Below are positions 35,227-47,552 of a DNA stretch of 64,000 nucleotides, piece by piece; position 1 is the stretch's first letter; each line of letters opens with the position of its first letter. The translations under genes were made by a program, and so were the position numbers. Where the stretch lies: NCBI GenBank assembly GCA_029891385.1, contig CM057227.1, forward strand, positions 94,450,818-94,514,817, written 5' to 3'. Below the pieces are notes generated by a model, which had not been told where the DNA came from, searched no databases, and saw only the letters and a list, made by a program, of their open reading frames with translations. Source of the stretch: Erythroxylum novogranatense (Eukaryota > Streptophyta > Magnoliopsida > Malpighiales > Erythroxylaceae).

Positions 35227-37177
35227 TGTTAATGGACATTTTATATTGATTTTAAATACATAATTCGTTAGATTCTTGTCCATTTAATATTTAAATTGCA
35301 CTAATTAAAAGTTATTTATTTTAATTTTAGGCACATATTGAATTTGGAAGGTTCAAAAGTATTAAGCAAGAAAAGCTCTAAAAAATGTTAACGAGAGCAT
35401 GTTTTTGCATGCAAGAATGCGATTTAATGGACAAGATGGCTAAGACAAAATGACAACGTTGAGCAAGCATGGGACATTGACAAAGCAACCAAAACAACAG
35501 TGTAATCGGAAGAGAATGAAGAAGAAACGACAGCGTTGAAGGGTGGCGTTGGTTGTAAGAGTTTTTGAGAATAAACAGAAAAGTGGACTACAAGTTAAAT
35601 TGTCACACATCAGCTACAGTAAAAAAGAGGTAATACGCTTGAGTTTTGGTGGCTTAGGCGTGGTTTTTGAATATAGTAGGCAGCATGGGCTGCGTTAGGT
35701 GGCGCAAGTGGACCAAGAACAAGTAGTAAATTAATTTATCACATCACTCAAGCAGCTAGAGAGAAAAACGCTAAAGAAGAGGAATCGAAGACAGCTAGTG
35801 GAAGGAAAGAAACAGTCCCCACTAAAACTTATACTCTCCACTCACGTTACACCACAAAAAAAAAAACAATCACTCAACACTCTCCACACACAACGTTGCA
35901 GCCGGTGGATATTAAATGAAGAAAATAGCTAGTGGAGAAGGAGGACGTGGAAGCAAAAACGTTGAGTTGGTGGAGATGAAGACATGTTGAGCTGGTGGAG
36001 ATAAGTTACGTTGTAGTTGGTGGAGATACAAATCCTTGAAGCAGCTGGCAGTGGAGAGTGCGTGAACCAAGGAAGCAGTTGGTGGCTAAAACGTGGAAGA
36101 TAGCTGATGAAGCAAACTCGTTGATGAGGGAATGTGCGTGCATAGTGCATGGACGAGAAAAAAACGCTCTCTCCACACTCCCACGTCGAAGCAACTGACG
36201 GAGACACCAAAATGTTGCAGGAGGTGGCAAGCAACTAGTGGCAAAGAAGGAGAGAAACGTAACAACCCTACTCCAACAACACACACTCCATTCCATTTAC
36301 GCAAGCGTGGAAAGAAGATAGCGACTTGGCCAAGGCTTTTTGATCCTAACTGTTACTGAGATATATTTTTATTCCTTGTTTATTTTAATTTTGTGGATTT
36401 AATCAATGCAACCATATATTATGACCATAATTTATGTTACATTGATGAATATGTGTGAATAAGTTTTTTTTCGGTTAAGGTTAAGATTGATATTAGATTA
36501 GGATAATTTATGTGGTATTGATTTTTGCTTGATTGAATGCATATTTGGTTCTAATTTAGCTTGATCACCTAGATTAAAACCTTAGATGATTGAATGCCAT
36601 AACCAATAGAATTTAATTTGTCGAAAAATTAATCAAGCGACATACTTGAGACTAAAATGTAGACCAACCTTAGGATCTTGTATGAGGATACCTAGGATTA
36701 ACAAACTTAGTTTTAGGCTTTTTGTATTGAACACATTTTATTCCGAATTATTTATGAATCAAGTGGGTGACTCAGATTTAGATGAGAAGGGAATCCCCAT
36801 GAACATTGGGTTCGACTCGCTCAAGTGAAGTAATTTCTAGATCAATCCGCCGTTATAATTTTTAATGTCCAATTCAATTGAAATCCGATACCTTAACCGA
36901 TTTATGTCATTTGATTAAATATAATCATTTTTAATTCATACCTTGCATTTTCATATTTCCTTGATTTGTTTACTTTATTTTACTTTATTTTCAAATCAAT
37001 CAATTCTTGATAGTTCGAGTAATTTTTCATCATTTAATTTAATTGTCTTGCGTGTTAGAATTCTCTTGGGTACGATATCTGGTTCTTACCGTTTTATATT
37101 ATTTGTCGACGGGATGTGCTTGCCTCTAATTGGTCTAGACAGAATTTAATTTATATTTTTTTGTTTAGACTGTAACA
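35227..37177 (+). repeat. Athila 5' LTR
   Basis: 1951 bp. Includes a purine-rich stretch with GCTGGTGGAGAT-like words (about 35925-36080). Aligns with 56975-58988. Confidence 0.88.
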
Positions 37178-37180
37178 AAT

Positions 37181-37199
37181 TTTTGGTGTCGTTGCCGGA
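37181..37199 (+). other. Athila primer-binding site (tRNA-Asp type)
   Basis: TTGGTGTCGTTGCCGG lies within this interval, three to four bases past the LTR end. It differs from the canonical TGGCGCCGTTGCCGG at two positions. Confidence 0.75.
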
Positions 37200-37371
37200 A
37201 AAATTCCTTTTTGTAAGTCATTAGATTAGACGGTGTTAATTATCTCATATTTAAATCTTGCTTCGATTTTTTATTTTAGTATTTTAGTTGTTTGCTTGAT
37301 TGTTTTCCTTCGGTGTGTTTTATTTTCCATTCTTAGCTCTATCGTTATTTTTTATTTATTCCATTTTGTTT

Positions 37372-39622
37372 ATGCTCACTCGTAGTCAAAAGCCCGAGAA
37401 TTTGCTACAAGATACTGAGATTCAAAAAACTACTCGTAAGTTGCCCAAGAAAATTAGATTGGCTCGGAATAGTAACACAGAAGAAATGATTAGAAAAGAG
37501 TAGTTTGTAGAGATGGAACAGAACGAAGAGAGGTTGATGCCACATACTGAATAGAGAAGGCAGTTGACTATGATGGATTTGACTATTGAGTACAACAATA
37601 GACTCATGCCTCCCATTATAAGGCCGACGATCAGACCTGAAGTTTTGAGATTCTTCACAGCATTACATCCATAGTGAGAGCATCTCAATTTAGAGGATAG
37701 CCTTTAGAGGATCCGAACACCCATTTAGAGACATTTTTGGATATTTGTGATTTGTTCAAGTAGAATGGAGTATCGGAAGATGCGGTGAGATTAAGGTTAT
37801 TCCCATTTTCTTTAAGGGATAAGGCCAGAGCATGGTTGGCTAGTTTGCAGTTGGGATCGATTATTACATGGGATGAGATGATGAAATTATTTTTGGCTAA
37901 ATTTTCCCCTCCTGTCAAGGTTGTAAAGATGAAGAATGAGATCACTTCCTTCACCCAATATGAAAATGAAAATCTATATGATGCGTGAGAGTGATTTCAG
38001 GATATATTGGCATAGTTTCCTAGTCATGGGTTCTCTACATGGCAACAGGTTAATACTTTTTATACATGAATGACCCCATCGACTAGGAGGACCATAGATG
38101 TTGCCACAGGAGGTAGTTTAATGAGGAAAACATTATATCATTCCTACAGGTTGATTGATGAGATGACCACTAGCAACTTTCAGTATCATACAGAAAGGCA
38201 TCCTAGATGACCTATAGGAGCTCGTGTAGTAGACAATACAGTGGCTTTATCAACTCAAATGGATGTTTTGACAAAGAAGCTAGATAATTTGGTGCACAGT
38301 GTGAGAGGAGGAGCTAGTTCTTCATTAAGGAGTTGTGTTTTATGCGAGCATTGTGGTGGAGATTCTCATGCATCTTCTAAGTGTCAAGTTGAAAATCTTT
38401 TTTCTTAAGAGACAGAAAAGGCTCATTATGTGGGAAATTATAACAGACAGTGAGGGGACCCATATTCTAATACCTACAACTCAGGGTGGAGGAATCATCC
38501 AAATTTCTCTTGGCGGAATAATCAAGTGGCACAACCACAGTTATCCAATGTTCAGAGACAACCACCTCTAGGTTTCAAGGCTCCTAATCCTGCGCCACCA
38601 AAGAAATCTAATATCGAAGAGCTACTCTCGAAGTACATCTCCACTACTGAGGTTAGGATGCAGAACCAAGAATTTTCTATCAGACATTTGGAGAATCAAA
38701 TGAGCCAAATTGTAATTTTGTTAAAGGAAAGACCTTTGGGTTCATTGCTTAGCACTACTAAGGCCAACTTGAGAGAATATGCAAAGGCAATCTTATTGAG
38801 GAGTGGCAAAGAACTTGAAGAAGTTAAGGAGAAACAAAAGGATAAAGAAGTAGAAGAGAGTGAAGAAGAAGAAAGTCGGGAGAGTAGTAAGGAGGCCAAA
38901 GAAGTACTAGCTGAAAAGGAGGATCATCCAAGGTTATTTGCTGACCTTATTACACATCTGGTAAGACCTTGGATTCTTTATCCTGAAAGGTTGAAAGGTA
39001 TGCAAATAGACAAGTAGTTTGTTCATTTTCTCGAGATATTTAAAAAGTTACATATAAACATTCCTTTTGTTGAGGCCATAACATAAATGCCTTCTTATGC
39101 TAATTTTTTGAAAGAAAATTTGTCTAATAAGAGGAGGCTTGAGGAGTATGCCATGGTGAAGCTGAATGAGGAGTGTTCGACCATATTTTCAAGAAAGCTG
39201 CCACCGAAACTTAAGGATCTAGGGAGTTTTACTATTCCTTATGTTATTGGTGATTTACATATAGATAGGGCTTTAATAGATTTGGGTGTGAGCACTAACT
39301 TAATGCCACTTTCTATTTTCAGGAAGTTAGGATTGGCAGAGCCCAAACCCAATACTATTTCGCTTCTACTGGCAGATAAGTCCATCACTTATTCGAGGGG
39401 AGTCATTGAGGATGTATTAGTCAAGGTCGAGAAGTTCATCTTTCTGGTGGATTTCTTAGTCCTTGACATGTAGGAAGATTTAAACATCCCCATCATTCTT
39501 AGGAGACCTTTCATGGCCACTGCACGGACCATCATCGATGTGCAACATGGAAAGCTCATCTTGAGACTTGAAGATGAAGAACTAGTGTTTGATGTGTTCA
39601 ATGGTATGAAGCATCCTTCTAC
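37372..39622 (+). pseudogene. Athila gag-protease pseudogene, first half
   Basis: ATG at 37372. Athila Gag hallmarks: RLFPFSLRDKARAWL (about 37793), SFTQYENENLYDA (about 37950), a CEHCGGDSHASSKC zinc knuckle (about 38340), SGWRNHPNFSW (about 38490), then a long charged linker. The retropepsin-like domain has DRALIDLGVSTNLMPLSIF at about 39270, where the usual Athila form has DLGAS. Stops at about 37501, 37549 and 37987 and others break it. The reading frame is interrupted after FNGMKHPS by the inserted solo LTR and resumes at 53479. Confidence 0.88.
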
Positions 39623-39758
39623 TGTAACATCCCATCACCGATGAGAAAGGTAAAATGGTAATTTGGGACAGGTTAGGAGTGTTTAAACCTATCTCGACAC
39701 GTTCATGCATCATATGCCCTCTTGATATATATGCATGGTAATTTTTGCACATGCACAT

Positions 39759-41564
39759 TGTAGGAAAATCCCGGGAGGAACATCATATGTTCCAGTAGCG
39801 GAAACAAAAATTTTTGGTCCCGGGACCTTCCCGAAAACCCAGGATCCCGGTGTCGGTATGAAAACTCAAACCTGAATAGCCAATAGAGACTATCTCTAAA
39901 GGTATCCACGCAGAGATCGAAAACCTAACCGAGTCAAACCCTTTGACCGGGAATAGCTAGAACAGAATAAGAGCTGCTAGACCCTACCTACGTCCGGAGA
40001 GCTTGAGAATCACGTTGAATCCTTGTGTTGGAGAAGAGAGAAATCGATGATGCTTGAGAAAAGAAGAGATGAAATCCAAATTACACCTTAAACTTAACCT
40101 TTAAGCTTTCTCCTTTTCTCTTCCATGAAAACATACGACCATCATCCTTTTCAAGCCATCTTATATGTCTTTTAACAATTAAAAGACTATCCATAAGATC
40201 ATGACAAGTGGAGGATAAATGACCATACATTTGGCTAAGCATTAAATGCATTAACTTTTGAAAAGTCAAAAGTCCTTATCCTCTCTTCCCTTCCAACGAA
40301 AATGCATATATATATATATATAATTAATTAATTACTTAATTAATTAACATATATATATAATTACTAAGAGATCCATCAACTGAATTGGTCCTACTGCCTC
40401 ACGGCCCCTACGATCAAAAAATCACCGAAACCTTTCTTAGTAATATTGATGTCGTGATCTCATGGGACATATCCCAATCCCATGGGATCCATTTAATCTA
40501 ATGCTCTCCATAATTGAAACTCGTCCAATTACTATTTTACTGATTCTCCAAACACTCTTATGCGTGTGACCTTTAGGTTCTGGTTATGTTGGTCACTTAG
40601 ATTAACAATTAATCTGAGCAAGTCATGAGCGGTATCTAGCAACACATCATGACCCCAATTGACCGGAAGTAATTGGTTTGATGAATTCATCACGAACCGG
40701 ATCACTAACCCTTCCATGACAATTCTTGTGCAATTCGTCCTTTCATCATCCTATACCCCACTTGGTTATGAGTATGGCTAATATGTCAACTCTTACTAGA
40801 CTAAGTCTAGCCAAGTGTAATCAGTTCTGTCTTAGGACTCATTACTTTATATGTCCATGAAGACACTCTTCATGACATAGTCATGCTCGCCGAGACTTAA
40901 AGTAATGATCCCGACAAGAGGCTGAGTATCTCTTCTGCTTTCACAAAGTGATGAATCCTTTATTGGCTACTCAATTACCTTGAATACCTCAAATCGCACT
41001 CCAAGCACCACCCTATGAGTAACCTCCGGAAGGCCACAAGGAATGGAGTCAAAGACAGGATCAAGATTCAAGATATCCTTGAGTACCTCAAGTCTAAGGA
41101 TACTTGCACCATTGCTATGATGAGATTATCATCGACATTAAATCCATGTGATGATCTCATGGCAGTCATCCAATGAACTTACTACTACTAGTAAGCATCC
41201 ATATGTCAACTCTAAATATCTCATATTTACAGTTTCGAGATCCACCGCTTGATCCAATCAAGGAGTATGACATATGTTAGTCCGTCCGGATTAATGATGT
41301 CCGGCCTCATTAATCCTATGACTAGGAAAATTTAGAATCGACATAATTGCACATGATAGGAATCTCGTGAGTATGATCACATCATAATTTCCTTCATGCT
41401 ATGTCATATATCATGGACTTCATTAATTTGATTAAAGATCACTATCAATTCATAAAGAACATCAAATAAATGAAACATGTCTTTCTTTATTTATTCATAA
41501 AGTCTGTACATGACTATGAACAAAAAGCGCTAAAGGGGATTGCCTTTAGGGCACTACTATAACA
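39759..41564 (-). repeat. 3' LTR (left) of the 9.6-kb copia element
   Basis: 1806 bp. Contains an (AT)n and TTAATTAATTAA run at about 40306-40370. Compared with the right LTR and the solo LTR at 17911 it repeatedly lacks single bases, for example in the segment near 39940-39995. Confidence 0.9.
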
Positions 41565-41599
41565 AATCTCCCACTTGACCTAAAGCCAATCGCCTTGGT

Positions 41600-44500
41600 A
41601 TCTAATACCATAAGCGAGTACATGAGAATCAAAATTCTTCTGTGACAATGGCTTCGTCAACGGATCAGCAATATTATGCTCTGTGGGAATCCTCTCGATC
41701 GCAACATCACCTCTAAAGAATGATCTCGAATCGGATGATATCTGCGGAGTACGTGTTTAGATCGTTGGTGAGACCTTGGTTCTTTGCTCGAGCAATAGCC
41801 CCATTGTTGTCACAATACAACCGTATGGGTCCATCACACTAGGAACCACACCAAGTTCGAAATAAACTTTTGATCCAAACGCCTTCCTTTGCGCCTCGAT
41901 GCAAAGAATGTACTCTCATTTCGATCGTCGAATCTGCGATCGTCTCTTGTTTGGAACTCTTCCAATGACCGCTCCGCCGTTTAGCGTGAAAACATAACCG
42001 ATGGGATCTGGAGTCATCCTTGTCGATTGAAAATGGCATCCAGTATGCTCGCCACTTGGAGATTTCCATCTCCATATATCAAGAAAACATCCTTAGTCCT
42101 TCGCAAGTACTTGAGGATATTCTTGATAGCCACCCGATGACCCTCACCAGATCCGATTGGTATCGCCGTGACACTCGAGCATACGATACATCGGGCCTCG
42201 ACATAATATAGCATACATGATCGATCCTACCGCAGATGCATACGGATCGATCCATGCGAATCCTCTCATCTTGTGTCTTAGGACACATAGATTTCGAGAG
42301 TGTTATCCCATGAGTAATGGGAAGGAACCTCTCTTAGATTGCTCCATGCTAAACCTCTTTAGCATCTTGTCTATGTACGATGATTGTGAAAGACCAAGCA
42401 ACCTTTTGATCTATCTCTATAGATCTTTATCCCAAGGATATAAGTTGCTTCACCAAGGTCCTTCATCGCAAATTGCTTGGACAACCAAATTTTAGCGATT
42501 GCATCATTGAGACATCGTTTAGAGTAACGATATGTCATCCACATATAGCACAAGGAAAACGATTGCATTCCCATTAGCCTTCTTGTACACGGTGCTCATC
42601 CGGATTTTGAGAAACCAAACTCTTTGATTGACTCATCAAAACGGATGTTCCAACTCTGGATGCTTGCTTCAATCTATAGATGGATTTCGAAGCTTGCATA
42701 CCTTTTCGCCATCATCGAAGTGAAGCCCTCCGTTGTGTCATGTACACATCCTCGCCGATTCCGTTAAGGAAAGTTGTCTTCACATCCATTTGCCATATCT
42801 CATAATCATAATGAGCGCAATGGCTAGGAGTATCCGAATGGATTTAAGCATTGCTCTGAACGGGTCAAGGTCTCGTCATAGTCAACTCCTTGTCTTTGAC
42901 GAAATCCTTTGGCCACGAGCCTTGCTTTATAGGTAATCACATTACCATCCATGTCGGTTTCTTCTTGAAAACCCATTTGCACCTATAGGTTTTATCCTTG
43001 GTGCATCAACCAAAGACCATACTTGGTTTATGTACATGGAATCCATTTCGCTTTCATGGCACAAAGCCATTTTTCGACATCAACTTTTCGTAACCTCTTC
43101 ATAGGTAGCAGTGCTCATCATTTTCTATGAGCAACACGTCATTCTGTTCACTTACGAAATCCATATCTCTCGGGAACAGTGTGCATCCTACTTGACCCAC
43201 TGAACCGTGTGCAATGTGAAGGTTGAACTATTACTTCATCCGAATGAGTGGCGGTCTGAGTTCAGCGATTGATCTGTGCTTGTTTGAGCATCTTGAACTT
43301 CTTCAAGTTCAACTTTGCTCCCAATCGTCCTCTTCGCAGAAGAAACTCTTTCTCTAAAGACAGATGCCTTGAAACAAACACCTTTTGTTCCTCAAAGATG
43401 ATAGAATTGATATCCTTTGGTCTCTTTAGGATATCCTACAAACAAACACTTGTCGATTTCGCCTGAAGCTTATCTGATGAATCCGCTTCACGTGGCGGAC
43501 AACCCCATACTTTCGGATGAGAAAGATAAGGTTTTCGTTAGTCCACATCGATATGGAGTAACATCAATCTGTCTTAGAGGGAACTCGTTTAGCAAGTAAG
43601 CAATTGTCTCTAGCGATATCCCCAAAACGATTTTGGTAACTTCGAAACCCATCATTGATCGTACCATGTCCAACAAGGTTCGATTTCTCCTTTCACCACA
43701 CCATTGTCTTTGCGGCGTGTAAGGAGGAGTCCATCGAGATAAAATGTCATTATCTACGAGATAATCTCAAGCTGTTGGTCTAAGTATTCTCCACCACGAT
43801 CGGATCGTAATGCCTTGATACTTTTACCAAGCTGGTTTTCTACTTCATTTCGAATTGTTTGAACTTTTCAACGCTTGATTTGTATCTCATCGATACAAGT
43901 ACCCATATCGTGAATAATCATCGATAAAGGTAATGAAGTAACGACAACCACTTCGGCATGGATGGACATCGACCGCATACATCTGAATGTATTAGGTCTA
44001 ATACTCCAATCGCTCGTTCACCCTTTCCCTTGAAGGGTAACTTAGTTATCTTGCCTAATAAACAAGATTCGCATGTGTCATATGATTCATAATCAAATGA
44101 CCCTAAACTGCTACTCTTGTGGAGCTTAGCGATGCGTGTCTCATTTATATGGCCAAGTCGACAATGCCATAAGTAAGTTGACTTTAGATTATCTCTTTAT
44201 GCCGTTTGGTGTCATTGACATTTAAAATTGGATTAGACATATCTAATATGTATATACCATTGCACAATGTACGGTTCCATAAAGCATTCCATTAGAATTA
44301 ATTGAACAACCATTGCTACTAAAATTCATATGGAATCCAAATTCTATTTAGACAAGAAATGATAATATATTCTTTGTCAAAGCGGGTACAAAATAACAAT
44401 CATCCAATTCCAAACAAGCCCAAGAGGGAGATACAAAACATAGGTTCCTACGGCTAATGCAAAGAACTCTTGCTCCATTTCCAACTCGTGGTCTACTTCT

Positions 44501-45445
44501 CCTTCATGAGTTGCCTCATCGTCCCGAGGCCCCAGATATCATTACATATGTGAGCCACAACCAATATCAAATACCCGGATGTTGTGATCGATGAATAAAG
44601 ATTAACTTCAATGACATACAAACTCAAGTAGTCGAGGCATCGATGCCTTCTTACGCTTCAACGACTCCAGATAGACTTTGCAATTGCGCCCAATGGCCAT
44701 CTTTACCATGATGGAAGCAAGTTCCTTTTGGGCAACTTCTTTGGTCTTCTTCTTGATGGCGCTTCCTTTGGTTTCTTAGCCTTCTTCTTCTTTGGGTTCT
44801 TTTCTTCTTTGAACTGAAGAAGAAGAAGCTACTACCAAAGACTTGCTTACTATCATTCTTGATAGTCCTTTCATTTGTCTTGAAAGCAGATTGATCACTC
44901 GAGTATTGTAGTGGATATTTGGTTCATCCGATAGTTTAGCACGAACTGTGCATAACTGTCAAACAATCCAACGAGAATTAAGTCTATACTTAATTCATGA
45001 TCCATTGCAAAACCTAAGACGGCCAATCTCTCAATATAGCCATTCATCTTCGAGCATCTTGCATGCCAGATGTCCTCGAGCCATCTTAGTGGTGAAGAGA
45101 AGCCTTGAGGTCTCGAACCTTTCGGACCGGGCTTGCTCGTCAAACGACTCCCTAAGATGAAAGACTATTGTGTGAGCATCCATGGACTCGTCTTCGCTTC
45201 GCAGCTCGGGTGACATCGACGCAAGCATAATGCAAGTCGCCATGTCATCGCATCCTTAAGATGCTTATTATATGCCTTCGATCATCATCGAAGCATCGAC
45301 AACAGTGCATCTGAAGCGGAAAATCTAGGATATATCCTGACCTTCAGATCGAGAACGATTCTCGTGTTCCTTAACCAATCAAGAAAGTTCGGTCCAGTTA
45401 GCTTGTTTGACTCCATTAGCGGCGAAGGTTCACACTTGACGACAT
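41600..45445 (-). pseudogene. copia gag-pol of the 9.6-kb element, frame-broken
   Basis: On the - strand: likely gag ATG at 45445, then KLTGPNFLDWLRNTRIVLD (about 45400), the UBN2 part with HLRESFDEQARSERFETSRLL (about 45140), and a zinc-knuckle GTCFHHGKDGHW (about 44720). Protease carries DIGCGSHICND (about 44550), with the catalytic DTG changed to DIG. Integrase remains at about 44160-43500, reverse transcriptase at about 42950-42100 including MKDLGEATYILGIKIYRD, and RNase H ends with SWKSSKQETIADSTIE-like sequence at about 41930. Small indels break every domain. Because the LTRs are young, some breaks may be sequence errors. Confidence 0.82.
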
Positions 45446-45633
45446 TTTCAAACAACCTACACGAATAGAGAGGAAGAATGTTAGAATAGGAATAGCTGCA
45501 TAATCATAAGGACTTGAATGATATGCAAAAGCGCGCCACTAGTTTCATAGAATCCATAACCCTCATTCTGAATCCAAAGAAACAAAATGACATTATGTCT
45601 AGTGGGTTGATATCGATATTACTAAGAATGACC

Positions 45634-46025
45634 TTGGATTTGTCCAACAAGCCACAAGTTAGGTCAATCGGTAGATATCGGTCATACCAATTGCATCATC
45701 GATAACCGACATTGAGAATGACCTTGGATTTGTCCAACAAGCCACCTTATGTCTCGGAGGTATCGGATATACCAATTACATCTTAGACACAACTATCAAT
45801 CGTCTTTATCAACTTGTTGATGTATGCACTTACATTGGGTATCAACTCTTTGATGCGCATACATCCGATGTATGCTACCCAATTTCACCTCTGTCCACGT
45901 TGACCTTGAGTTTGCTCAACAAACTAACGCTTTAGTGAAAACCAACCCATTAATCCGAAAATCATATTTTCATGGTTCGAACATATCCGTATAGAGTGAG
46001 CTTGAGTTTGCTCAACAACCCAACC
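45634..46025 (-). repeat. Four copies of a small hairpin in the copia leader
   Basis: Positions 45634-45647, 45724-45737, 45906-45919 and 46012-46025. Each has a 5-bp stem with a CAAA loop in element sense. The first two read TTGGA-CAAA-TCCAA, the last two TTGAG-CAAA-CTCAA, so two base pairs changed together. All are followed by the ACAA or AACAA context. The first two lie in a longer tandem unit of 90 bp. Confidence 0.8.
45834..45883 (-). other. Nested stem-loop in the copia leader
   Basis: An 8-bp outer stem (ATTGGGTA at 45834-45841 with TACCCAAT at 45876-45883) encloses a 7-bp inner hairpin (GCATACA and TGTATGC, 45857-45875, 5-nt loop). It lies between the second and third leader hairpins. 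Confidence 0.6.
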
Positions 46026-46208
46026 TATAAGAACTCTGGTTCTTACCATATTAATGGGGCGTTAGTTTTCATATACCGAGGAGGATTTGGAAACTCTAGA
46101 CTCCAAGTGAAGGATCATAGTCACGAAAACTATATGGAATGATTTAGGTTATTTCATCAATCACATTGAATCAATCCTTATAATCATCCATCATCCAACC
46201 TAAGATAC

Positions 46209-46427
46209 AAGTCGACTTTCATCAAATGCAAGTCGACTTATTACATCTGCCACACACAAGTCGACTTGTTTGACACAAGTCGACTTATTTCACTGCCCAT
46301 GTATAAGTCGACTTACAAAAGCTACAAGTCGACTTATATGAAATCTTGAACAAGTCGACTTATTCATTCACAAGTCGACTTATCCAAAACCTCAACAAGT
46401 CGACTTATTCCACATACAAGTCGACTT
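46209..46427. repeat. Array of ten perfect AAGTCGACTT palindromes
   Basis: Starts at 46209, 46230, 46258, 46277, 46305, 46326, 46352, 46372, 46397 and 46418. Spacing alternates short (19-21) and long (25-28), so the array is five copies of a dimeric unit of about 47 bp. The linkers are AT-rich and variable, while all ten palindromes are identical. Located in the leader between the primer-binding site and gag. No continuous reading frame runs through it. Confidence 0.92.
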
Positions 46428-47538
46428 ATTCAGGGAATTTTGCTAAAATCTCTAATCGACTAATTCCTCAATCAATGCAATTCCAATTCTCAATACCATC
46501 ATACCTAAGGTAATATCTGTAAATTGATGCCTCAATGAACACTTCATTGATTCATGAATGCCTTAAATAGTCAAACTATATGAAAAACTTGAAATGAGTC
46601 ATAACTCTAAGATTTCCAAATAATTTAGGAACACCCAAATTCTCAACCTAAGCATCTCAAGCTAGTGTATACACTCTCAAAACTACTCCGGCACTTGTCA
46701 CAAAAATTGTGACGGCCAAAACAAGCAAGAAAATGAAATGTACTAACGAGACACAAATGTGACCAATTCGGCATTCAAAAATTCTTGGAAAAGCAACTTC
46801 AAGCAATTCACTTTGGAAATCATACTACATCAAGATAACACATTTTTAATCCCATTAAAAATGTTGCAAGGCATTGGAATTGAAAAAGCAACCTCAATCA
46901 AGCCAAGCAAAACAGTCCCAACAATTTTCACCAAAACTGTCCAGTTCTGTACATTGCTTGAAATGATCAATGAAACAATTTCAATAAATCAAGAGAAAAT
47001 TATATAGGTTAATAAATGTTCAGAACATGCTACCTGAATTTTTTCAGGATTTTAGGCCATCAAAAACTCAGTCAACCAAAATAACAAAACCGATTAAAAT
47101 TCTGTGTTCATCAACACAGCAATTCCCAACAGCATAGAATAAAATCGAAAATAAATATCCAATCACCTTGAAATCCAATTTCCATGCTCACAGACATTCA
47201 CCAACATCTTAGAGACATGTAGGTGAAGGAAAATCCAGAAAACAAGTTTTCTAGAATTTATTCTTGATTTTATACTACTGCCTGTTCCAGAATCGTTTCA
47301 CAAAACAGCATCTGTAACCTTAGGGAATTAATTAGCAAAACTATATCAAATCAAATCGATAAATTCTGAAAATTCATAGACATATTCTCTAACATGTTAT
47401 GAACATTCCTGGGCAGAAAAATTTCGAAAACCCTATCTCTATAGCAATTCGAAATCTGAACAGAAAACATGCTTCAACATCACAAGCAATTAGGGTTTAT
47501 GATCTAGCTTCAGTTAAAGCTTCATACACGACACCAGA

Positions 47539-47551
47539 CGCTCTGATACCA
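47539..47551 (-). other. Primer-binding site of the 9.6-kb copia element
   Basis: TGGTATCAGAGCG in element sense, one base from the LTR end. Matches the 3' end of plant initiator tRNA-Met. Confidence 0.85.
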
Positions 47552-47552
47552 C

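Noticed and set aside
46209..46427. CRISPR-like appearance of the AAGTCGACTT array
   Set aside because: The repeat is only 10 bp, spacers are 9-18 bp and AT-rich, the setting is a plant retroelement and no cas genes are present.
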